The translations under genes were made by a program, and so were the position numbers. This document shows positions 17,082-23,948 of a stretch of DNA of 64,000 nt, piece after piece; position 1 is the stretch's first letter; each line of letters opens with the position of its first letter. The notes beneath the pieces are model-generated. The model was not told the DNA's origin, ran no database searches, and saw nothing but the letters and a program-made list of their open reading frames with translations. This DNA is from Chromohalobacter beijerinckii (GTDB lineage: Bacteria; Pseudomonadota; Gammaproteobacteria; Pseudomonadales; Halomonadaceae), in the NCBI RefSeq assembly GCF_023061185.1, contig NZ_JAKGAK010000005.1, positions 124,001-188,000 of the forward strand, read 5' to 3'.

Positions 17082-18469
17082 CATTCCTCCCGCATCGCAC
17101 GTGACAGCATATCGGTAATCGGCTTGGCGATATAACTGGCGAATGTGCGCTCTCCGGTCTTGATTAATACTTCCGCAGGCATGCCGGCGAGCAGCTGCAT
17201 ACTGTCGGTCATATCCTCGCGTCCAGCATCGGTGACGCGTACGCGTGCCTTGTAGTACTTAGAGCCCGTCGCTTCGTCTTCGAAGGTGTCGGCCGACACA
17301 TTGGCAACTTCGCCTTTAATGACGTTGGTCAGGCGCTGGTTGAAGGCGCTGAAGCGAATCTCGGCTTCCTGACCTTTGTAGATGTTGTCGATGTCGCGGT
17401 CGGGCACGCGGGCCTCGACGACGAAGCCGTCGTTGCTGGGCACGACATTCATGATGGGGTCGCCCGAGCGGACCACGGCGCCAATGGTATGTACCTTCAT
17501 GCCGACCACGGTGCCGGAAACCGGCGACGTGATGGTGGTACGCTTGACCTGGTCGCTCAATGCGGTGATGCGCTCCTCGGCGTCGGCGATCTGAGACTGC
17601 GCCTGGCGTAGCTGCTCGCCGATTTCCTTTTGATATTCCTGACGTTTTACTTGCTTCTGCACCTTGTTTTCGCTGATTTGCGACTTCAAGCGCGCGATCT
17701 CGGACTTATGCTGGGCGTTCTGGCCCTGGTATTCGAGAATCTGGCGTTCCAGCTCACGTAACCGCTGGTTGTCACCCAAGCCTTCCTTGAACAGCGAACG
17801 AAAGTCCGCGGCTTCTTCCTTCAGGGACGTAATGCGCTGCCGGTTGATACCGATCTGTTGTTCGAGCCCGTCGATTTGGCCGCGCATTTGTTCGATCTGT
17901 TCATCGAGCCCTTCCAGTGTGCCTTGCTGAGCTTGGCGCCGCGCGGCGAACAGCGCCCGCTGCACGCCGACTACTTCTTGTACGCGCGGGGTATCGGCCT
18001 CGACGAGTTCCTTGGGGAAACTGAGGGTGTCGTTGCCGGCTTGCTCGGCGAGCAAGCGAACCTCGGCGGCGCGGTTGATCAGGTATTGCGACTTGGCGAT
18101 CGATAGTTGCGACTGGGCCTGGGTCTTGTCGAGCACGATCAGGGTATCGCCCGCTTCAACGTGGTCGCCGTCGGAGACAGGCAGCTTACTGACGATGCCC
18201 CCTTCGTAATGTTGGATCGTCTTCTTGAAGGACTCGACCGAGACCGAGCCGGGGGCGACGACCGCGACGGCGAGCTCGGCCCACATGGCCCAGCCGCCGA
18301 AGCCGCCCAGGGCCACCAGCAGGATGAGTACACCCAGACGTCGATGGCGTTTGTCGCTGGTCGGGGGGTGCTGCTGCGCGACGGTGCTTTCACCTTCATA
18401 GGTTTCGGGCGAGGCGGCGCGACGCTCGGATGCCGTTTGAATCTCTTGGGAGGAGTCTTTCTCCGCCAT
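17081..18469 (-). CDS. Type I secretion membrane fusion protein (HlyD/PrtE family)
   Basis: A 462-residue adaptor. A cytoplasmic N-terminus of about 45 residues is followed by one membrane span (LGVLILLVALGGFGGWAMWA). Next come a biotinyl-lipoyl-like half (GGIVSKLPVSDGDHVEAGDTLIVLD), a long coiled-coil hairpin (about residues 140-330), the second half of the lipoyl domain (ITSPVSGTVVGMKVHTIGAVV) and a beta-barrel. It links the inner-membrane ABC transporter at 18471 to the TolC-like protein. One base separates its ATG from the ABC stop, so the genes are coupled. Confidence 0.9.
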   Translation of the reverse strand: MAEKDSSQEIQTASERRAASPETYEGESTVAQQHPPTSDKRHRRLGVLILLVALGGFGGWAMWAELAVAVVAPGSVSVESFKKTIQHYEGGIVSKLPVSDGDHVEAGDTLIVLDKTQAQSQLSIAKSQYLINRAAEVRLLAEQAGNDTLSFPKELVEADTPRVQEVVGVQRALFAARRQAQQGTLEGLDEQIEQMRGQIDGLEQQIGINRQRITSLKEEAADFRSLFKEGLGDNQRLRELERQILEYQGQNAQHKSEIARLKSQISENKVQKQVKRQEYQKEIGEQLRQAQSQIADAEERITALSDQVKRTTITSPVSGTVVGMKVHTIGAVVRSGDPIMNVVPSNDGFVVEARVPDRDIDNIYKGQEAEIRFSAFNQRLTNVIKGEVANVSADTFEDEATGSKYYKARVRVTDAGREDMTDSMQLLAGMPAEVLIKTGERTFASYIAKPITDMLSRAMREE

Positions 18470-18470
18470 G

Positions 18471-20252
18471 TTACGCCTCCGGCGTGGAATCGTTGCGACG
18501 TGGAGCGGGCTGGGTTCCCTGCGAGGCGTGGACGGCTTTCAAACGAGCGTTACTGTCCTGCCCCTGCTTGTTACCCTTTTGGGCAAAGCGCGCCATGACC
18601 TGATCGCGTGGGCCGAACATGCTGACCTGACCGTCCTTCAGCACTAACAGTTGATCGACGTGCTTGAGTACACTCTGGCGATGACTGATGACGAACAACG
18701 TGGCACCTTCTCGCTTGAGCGTTTCGATGGCTTGGCTGAGGGCGCGCTCGCCGTTGTCGTCGAGATTGGAGTTGGGCTCGTCAAGCACCACGAGGGCGGG
18801 GTCGTCATACAGGGCCCGCGCCAGGCCGACGCGCTGACGCTGACCACCGGAGAGTGCGCCGCTACTGGCATTGATGTAGGTGTCGTAGCCGTTGCCCAGT
18901 TGCAACACCATCTCGTGAACGCCGGCTTTCTTGGCTGCGGCGACGACCTTTTCGGGATCGACCTCGCCGAAGCGCGCGATGTTCTCGCTGATGGTGCCGT
19001 CGAAGAGCTCGATGTCCTGGGGCAGATAGCCAATGTAGGGGCCCAGTTCGTCCCGGTTCCACTGACTGATATCCGCACCGTCCAGGCGAACCGTGCCGAC
19101 CTGCGACGGCCAGATCCCCAGCAAAACGCGTGCCAGGGTGGACTTGCCGGCGGCGCTGGGGCCAATGATACCGATGTGCTCACCCGGCGCGGTTTCGAAG
19201 TTGATGCCGCGAATCGTCGCCATACGCGCGCCTGGCGGCGCGGCGGCGACGCTTTCGATCGATAGCCGGCCTTCCGGCGCGGGCAGTGACATGCGGCGTT
19301 GCTCGGCGGGCACCTTCTCGAACAATTCGTTGAGGCGATGATAAGCGCTGCGCGCGCTGACAAAGCCCTTCCAGCTACCGATCATCTGGTCGATGGGGGA
19401 CAAGGCACGGCCCATGAGGATCGAACCGGCGATCATCATGCCCGCCGTCAAGTCGCCTTCCAGAACCAGCAAGGCCCCCAGGCCCAGAATCAGCGACTGG
19501 AACATCATGCGCAGTACTTTGGAGATATTCGACAGCATGCCCGCGCGGTCGCTGGCTTGGGACTGCTTGGCCAGAAAATGGTGATGCTTGGCCGACCAGC
19601 GTCCCATGATGCCGGGCAGCATACCCATGGCATGCAATACTTCGGCATTGCGCAAGTTGGAGTTGGCCAGGTCCTGCGCTTTAATATTTTCGCTATTGGC
19701 TTCGGCGAGAAGCCCCTTGGTGGCTTTCTCGTTGGCGATGGCCAACGCGAGCAGAATCAGCGCCGCGATGGTGGCGAAAACACCGAACCAGACGTCGAAC
19801 AGGAACAGCACCCCGATGAAAACCGGTGTCCAGGGCGCATCGAAAAAGGCAAACAAGCCATTGCCGGTCAGGAATTGACGTAAGTTGGTCAAGTCGCTGA
19901 GGGGTTGTGCCGTTTGTTGTCCGGCGGTCAACACGCCCCGGCGGAACATGGCCGTGTAGAGGCGTTCGTTGATTTGCGTATCCAGCCGGTTGCCGACGCG
20001 TACCAGAATACGCGAGCGGATGAACTCGAGCCCGCCCATGACACAGAATAGAAACACCACCACCAGGGTGAGCATCAGCAGGGTGTCTTCGCTCCGCGAG
20101 GAGATGACGCGGTCGTAGACCTGCAGCATGTAGAGCGGCGGCACCAGCATGAGCAAGTTGATGAACATGCTGAAGAAGCCCACCATGACAAACGAATGTC
20201 GACAGCTTTTAAGCGCCAACTGTAGATCGGTGGGTGACTGGGAAGACGCCAT
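18471..20252 (-). CDS. Type I secretion ABC transporter (PrtD/RsaD family)
   Basis: A 593-residue half transporter. Six membrane spans occupy residues about 20-310, without the C39-like N-terminal extension of HlyB. The ATPase domain has Walker A GPSAAGKST, Q-loop YLPQDIELFDGT, signature LSGGQRQR, Walker B LVVLDEPNSNLDD and H-loop ISHR. This subgroup exports proteases, lipases and S-layer proteins with C-terminal signals. It heads the operon ABC-HlyD-TolC-priming transferase. The protein at 3775 is the only obvious candidate substrate in the window. Confidence 0.9.
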   Translation of the reverse strand: MASSQSPTDLQLALKSCRHSFVMVGFFSMFINLLMLVPPLYMLQVYDRVISSRSEDTLLMLTLVVVFLFCVMGGLEFIRSRILVRVGNRLDTQINERLYTAMFRRGVLTAGQQTAQPLSDLTNLRQFLTGNGLFAFFDAPWTPVFIGVLFLFDVWFGVFATIAALILLALAIANEKATKGLLAEANSENIKAQDLANSNLRNAEVLHAMGMLPGIMGRWSAKHHHFLAKQSQASDRAGMLSNISKVLRMMFQSLILGLGALLVLEGDLTAGMMIAGSILMGRALSPIDQMIGSWKGFVSARSAYHRLNELFEKVPAEQRRMSLPAPEGRLSIESVAAAPPGARMATIRGINFETAPGEHIGIIGPSAAGKSTLARVLLGIWPSQVGTVRLDGADISQWNRDELGPYIGYLPQDIELFDGTISENIARFGEVDPEKVVAAAKKAGVHEMVLQLGNGYDTYINASSGALSGGQRQRVGLARALYDDPALVVLDEPNSNLDDNGERALSQAIETLKREGATLFVISHRQSVLKHVDQLLVLKDGQVSMFGPRDQVMARFAQKGNKQGQDSNARLKAVHASQGTQPAPRRNDSTPEA

Positions 20253-20391
20253 GTAACGACTCGCTTGGTATGAGGGATGAGGAAATTCAAGACGGCAATG
20301 TCGTCGGCACTAGGTCGCGCGACCGACGATGATGACAGCCGCATAGGGTAACAGATAATGTTCAACGGTTAGAAAGGATAAGGCAATGTAA

Positions 20392-20426
20392 CAGGGCCAT
20401 GCTCTCTTGATGAGAGCATGGCCCTG
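20392..20426 (-). terminator. Perfect 15-bp stem-loop downstream of glyA
   Basis: CAGGGCCATGCTCTC and its exact reverse complement flank a TTGAT loop. It lies 68 bases past the glyA stop and before the type I secretion operon promoter. Only a short T-rich stretch (TGTT) follows, so it may act as a processing or attenuating hairpin rather than a classic terminator. Confidence 0.65.
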
Positions 20427-20493
20427 TTTGGTGAGGCATGGCGGTCAGCGCGATGCTATTACACCTTGCCGCTCAAGTCGTCTGAGACTCTGT

Positions 20494-21756
20494 TCAGCGA
20501 TACACCGGCAACCGCGCGCAGACGGCTTCGACCTTGGCCTTGACGTCGGCCTCCGCCTGCGCGGTATCGCCCTGCTGCATGGCGTCGAGAATGTCGCAGA
20601 TCCAGCCGGCAAGGTCAGCGCACTCACTCTCGCCGAAGCCGCGCGTGGTCACCGCCGGCGTGCCGATACGCAGCCCGGAGGTGACGAACGGGCTCTGCGG
20701 GTCGCCCGGCACGGCGTTCTTGTTGACGGTGATATGCGCGCGGCCCAGCGCGGCATCGGCGTCCTTGCCGGTCAGGCCTTGCTTGACCAGCGAGAGCAGG
20801 AAGAGATGATCCTCGGTGCCGCCGGAGACGACGTCATAGCCCCGCTCGATGAACACGCTGGCCATGGCCTTGGCGTTGATCACTACCTGCTGCTGGTAGG
20901 CCTTGAAGTCGGGCTCCATGGCTTCCTTGAAGCAGATTGCCTTGGCGGCGATGACATGCATCAACGGGCCGCCCTGCCCACCGGGGAAGACGGCGGATTG
21001 AAACTTCTTCTCGATCTCGGCGTCGTTTTCGGCGGAGAGAATCAAACCACCGCGCGGTCCGCGCAGGGTCTTGTGTGTGGTGGTGGTGACCACATGCGCA
21101 TGAGGCAAGGGGCTGGGATAGACACCCGCCGCGACCAAACCCGCGATATGCGCCATGTCGACGAGCAGGTAGGCCCCCACCTCGTCGGCGATTTCACGGA
21201 ACTTGGCCCAATCGATGATCTGCGAATAGGCCGAGAAACCGGCAATGATCATCTTCGGCTGGTGCTCGCGCGCCAGACTAGCGACCTGGTCGTAATCGAT
21301 CAGGCCGTTATCGTCGAGGCCGTACTGCACAGCGTTGTAATGTTTGCCGGAGAAGTTCGGCTTGGCACCGTGGGTCAGGTGGCCACCCGCGTCGAGGCTC
21401 ATGCCCAGTACGGTATCGCCGGGCTTGACCAACGCCTGAAACACAGCGCCGTTGGCCTGGGAACCGGAGTGCGGCTGAACGTTGGCGTAGCTCGCGTCGA
21501 ATAGTTCCTTGGCGTAGTCGATGGCCATCTGCTCGACGACATCGACGTGCTCGCAGCCGCCGTAATAACGCTTGCCGGGGTAACCTTCCGCGTACTTGTT
21601 GGTCAGTTGCGTACCCTGCGCCTGCATGACGCGCGGGCTAGCATAGTTCTCGGAGGCGATCAGCTCGATGTGCGCTTCCTGACGGCCCACCTCCTGCTGC
21701 ATGGCGTCCCACAGGGCATCATCGAAACCGGCAATCTGCATGTCACGGGTGAACAT
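20494..21756 (-). CDS. glyA: Serine hydroxymethyltransferase
   Basis: A 420-residue PLP enzyme interconverting serine plus tetrahydrofolate with glycine plus 5,10-methylene-tetrahydrofolate. The PLP lysine is K229 in [14 protein letters not shown], the same number as in Escherichia coli; [21 protein letters not shown] and YGGCEHVD are all present. The ATG at 21756 is chosen over an in-frame upstream start because GAGGA precedes it and the protein begins where the family does. It is monocistronic. The leader has a predicted promoter with a 20-bp palindrome over its -35 box. In a halophile that uses betaine and choline, it also handles glycine derived from betaine breakdown (inference). Confidence 0.97.
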   Translation of the reverse strand: MFTRDMQIAGFDDALWDAMQQEVGRQEAHIELIASENYASPRVMQAQGTQLTNKYAEGYPGKRYYGGCEHVDVVEQMAIDYAKELFDASYANVQPHSGSQANGAVFQALVKPGDTVLGMSLDAGGHLTHGAKPNFSGKHYNAVQYGLDDNGLIDYDQVASLAREHQPKMIIAGFSAYSQIIDWAKFREIADEVGAYLLVDMAHIAGLVAAGVYPSPLPHAHVVTTTTHKTLRGPRGGLILSAENDAEIEKKFQSAVFPGGQGGPLMHVIAAKAICFKEAMEPDFKAYQQQVVINAKAMASVFIERGYDVVSGGTEDHLFLLSLVKQGLTGKDADAALGRAHITVNKNAVPGDPQSPFVTSGLRIGTPAVTTRGFGESECADLAGWICDILDAMQQGDTAQAEADVKAKVEAVCARLPVYR

Positions 21757-21821
21757 CGGCGAGAGTCCTCGAATCACGGAAGGTCTGCGCGGCGGGCGCC
21801 GCACGGGGTCAACGAAGCGCT

Positions 21822-21850
21822 ATGATAGCGCAGCGCGCGATGCCTTTCAT
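21822..21850 (-). promoter_or_regulatory. Predicted sigma-70 promoter of glyA
   Basis: On the minus strand ATGAAA (21850-21845, 4 of 6 to consensus) and TATCAT (21827-21822, 5 of 6) are 17 bases apart. They lie about 65 bases upstream of the glyA start codon. Confidence 0.5.
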
Positions 21851-21860
21851 ATGAAAGGCA
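21841..21860. promoter_or_regulatory. Perfect 20-bp palindrome, putative operator over the glyA promoter
   Basis: TGCCTTTCATATGAAAGGCA is its own reverse complement and covers the predicted -35 box of glyA. The size and symmetry fit a dimeric repressor or activator site. It matches neither the PurR consensus nor the MetR orientation that I know. Confidence 0.55.
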
Positions 21861-21935
21861 GTCATCCGTCGCTGCATGATTTCTCATGGTCGCTTTAGGA
21901 TCGCTCAAGCATGTACGCGATGACCAAAACCGCAC

Positions 21936-22117
21936 GTGGCGATGAGTGAACTCATCTTCTGCACCTTGCCTTTGAACGCTACAGTGGCGCTGCTCGTCGG
22001 CAGTTCGTCGCCGAGTGGAAGGATTGCATGGGGCATGGATGCCCGCTTACCGACAATGCCCTGCAAGTTTGGTCCTCCCCGCCGAACGATCAAACGATCC
22101 TCGGCGGGGCTTCTTGC
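21936..22117 (+). ncRNA. Possible orphan small RNA with terminator
   Basis: No ORF with a ribosome site lies here, yet the region ends in a strong plus-strand terminator: CCCCGCCGA at 22077-22085, TCGGCGGGG at 22101-22109, an inner GATC-AAAC-GATC hairpin, then CTTCTT. Other perfect hairpins lie upstream (GATGAG-TGAA-CTCATC near 21940; GGGCAT-GG-ATGCCC near 22032). The structure suggests a short transcript of about 150 bases. It lacks the conserved SRP RNA loop, so it is not 4.5S RNA. Low confidence; the terminator itself is more certain than the RNA. Confidence 0.3.
22077..22117 (+). terminator. Rho-independent terminator without an assigned gene
   Basis: A 9-bp GC stem (CCCCGCCGA/TCGGCGGGG) with a nested 4-bp hairpin, followed by CTTCTTGC on the plus strand. 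No plus-strand gene precedes it. Confidence 0.6.
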
Positions 22118-22132
22118 GTGCCCATTTCTATC

Positions 22133-22808
22133 GCGAATAAATTCGCTCCCACCAACCCCAGCTTTCTATCAGATGCAGAAGTCTCTCTCTAAGAGGCAGG
22201 CTCAACCTGCGCTCCTTTGTGGCAGGAGGCTATCGCTGAGAGAAAGGCTCAACCTGCGCCCTTGTGGGAGGGAACTTGTTCCCGATGGAACCTCGAGCCC
22301 CCCATCGCGAATAAATTCGCTCCCACCAACCCCAGCTTTCTATCAGATGCAGAAGTCTCTCTCTCTAAGAGGCAGGCTCGGCCTGCGCTCCTTTGTGGCA
22401 GGAGGTTATCTTTGAGAGACAGGCTCAACCTGCGTCCTTGTGGGAGGGAACTTGTTCCCGATGAAGCCTCGATCCACCCCAGCGCGAATAAATTCGCTCC
22501 CACCAACCCCAGCTCTCATCAGATGCAGAAGTCTCTCTCTGAGAGACAGGCTCGGCCTGCGCTCCTTTGTGGCAGGAGGCTATCTCTGAGAAGCAGGCCC
22601 GGCCTGCGCCCTTGTGGGAGGGAACTTGTTCCCGATGGAGCCTCGATCCACCCCAGCGCGAATAAATTCGCTCCCACCAACCCCAGCTTTCTATCAGATG
22701 CAGAAGTCTCTCTCTAAGAGGCAGGCTCAACCTGCGCTCCTTTGTGGCAGGAGGCTATCTCTGAGAAGCAGGCCCGGCCTGCGCCCTTGTGGGAGGGAAC
22801 TTGTTCCC
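22133..22808. repeat. REP-type palindrome array, left of the RAYT gene
   Basis: A composite repeat with a period of 174-177 bases built from three unit types. Unit A contains GCGAATAAATTCGC at 22133, 22307, 22484 and 22658. Unit B contains GGGAACTTGTTCCC at 22270, 22446, 22620 and 22795. Unit C is a GTGGCAGGAGGCTATCT element next to AGGCTCGGCCTG or AGGCTCAACCTG. All have a GTGGgAG or GTGGcAG foot beside the palindrome (A on the opposite strand to B), as in REP sequences recognised by RAYT transposases. Spacer sequence between units is also conserved, so the whole block has been tandemly amplified. Confidence 0.85.
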
Positions 22809-22820
22809 GATGGAAGATGT

Positions 22821-23288
22821 TCATAGCCATATAGCATCCCAATGCGGGTAGCAGCCTATATCCTCTACCAACCCGGCCCGAAGCGGGTTGGCAACGATAT
22901 AGCGAGCAACTGCCTGCCAGTCCTCTTCATCGCGTATCAAGTGATCATGGTAACCCTCTTCCCAGACCACGCCCTGCCGCGCTAAATACCGGTTTATGGA
23001 CTGCGCCGAGCGTCCCTTGAAACGTTTCACGACGTGAGATAAAGGCTGTTTTTCGCCCAATGTAAAAAGCCAGTGGATATGATCGGGCATGACCACGAAG
23101 CATAGCGAAACCACGCACTGATCATCGTGTAGGGCTTTCATCGACCCTATGGCCACCCGGGCTAGCAGCCAATCGTTAAATAAGTACCTACGCTGATGGG
23201 TGCATGTCGTTATGTGATAAGCGTTACCCGTTAAGGAACGCCGACCTGCCCTCAGGGCTTTATAGCCTGGCTTGTGGCTATTAGGCAT
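22821..23288 (-). CDS. REP-associated tyrosine transposase (RAYT, Y1/IS200-like)
   Basis: A 155-residue HUH-class DNA strand-transfer enzyme. MPDHIHWL carries the two metal-binding histidines (H70 and H72), and VARYIVANPLRAGLV carries the nucleophile Tyr (Y130). RRSLTGNAYHITTCTHQRR is the typical N-terminus. RAYTs bind and cleave single-stranded REP palindromes and are thought to have spread them. The start ATG at 23288 is chosen where the family begins; the frame stays open upstream into AT-rich DNA. The stop lies 12 bases from the last B unit of the left array, and the right array begins about 140 bases before the start. Gene and substrates are thus packed together. Confidence 0.9.
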   Translation of the reverse strand: MPNSHKPGYKALRAGRRSLTGNAYHITTCTHQRRYLFNDWLLARVAIGSMKALHDDQCVVSLCFVVMPDHIHWLFTLGEKQPLSHVVKRFKGRSAQSINRYLARQGVVWEEGYHDHLIRDEEDWQAVARYIVANPLRAGLVEDIGCYPHWDAIWL

Positions 23289-23425
23289 AATCGCTCGATG
23301 CTCGTTGTTGCGGCCTTGATGGTTGGCCGACCCACCGCACAATATATTATTTTTATAAAACAATATCTAATATATAAACTCCCATATCTCCCTTGGTGCC
23401 ATCGTGGTCAAGGCCCCTTGTGGGA

Positions 23426-23919
23426 GGGAGCTTGTTCCCGATGGAGCCTCGAGCCACCCCATCGCGAATAAATTCGCTCCCACCAACCCCAGCTCTCATC
23501 AGATGCAGAAGTCTCTCTCTGAGAGACAGGCTCGGCCTGCGCTCCTTTGTGGCAGGAGGCTATCTTTGAGCGTCAGGCTCGGCCTGCGCTCCTTTATGGC
23601 AGGAGGCTATCTCTGAGAGACAGGCTCGGCCTGCGCTCCTTTGTGGCAGGAGGCTATCTCTGAGAGACAGGCTCGGCCTGCGCCCTTGTGGGAGGGAACT
23701 TGTTCCTGATGAAGCCTTGAGCCACCCCAGCGCGAATAAATTCGCTCCCACCAACCCCAGCTCTCATCAGATGCAGAAGTCTCTCTCTGAGAGTCAGGCT
23801 CAACCTGCGCTCCTTTGTGGCAGGAGGCTATCTTTGAGAGTCAGGCTCGGCCTGCGTCCTTGTGGGAGGGAACTTGTTCCCGATGGAGCCTCGAGCCACC
23901 CCATCGCGAATAAATTCGC
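23426..23919. repeat. REP-type palindrome array, right of the RAYT gene
   Basis: The same units as in the left array: A at 23464, 23732 and 23906; B at 23426 (GGGAGCTTGTTCCC variant), 23694 (ends TTCCT) and 23868. Between A 23464 and A 23732 the period grows from 174 to 268 bases because extra copies of the short C unit (about 47-50 bases each) are inserted in tandem. The array ends 30 bases from the ybbP stop. The stretch 23289-23403, between the RAYT start and this array, is AT-rich and holds no gene. Confidence 0.85.
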
Positions 23920-23948
23920 TCCCCGACCCGCATTCTCCATCGAAAACC

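Noticed and set aside
21841-21860. Canonical PurR or MetR operator at glyA
   Set aside because: The palindrome does not match the PurR core, and its half-sites are in the opposite order to the MetR TGAA-N-TTCA pattern.
21936-22117. 4.5S SRP RNA or another standard structural RNA
   Set aside because: The conserved SRP loop sequence and the expected long single hairpin are absent; kept only as a possible unknown small RNA.
22133-23919. Looked like a CRISPR array at first glance (regular repeats with spacers)
   Set aside because: Repeats are short palindromes of three types with conserved, not unique, intervening sequence, and no cas gene is nearby; a RAYT transposase explains them.
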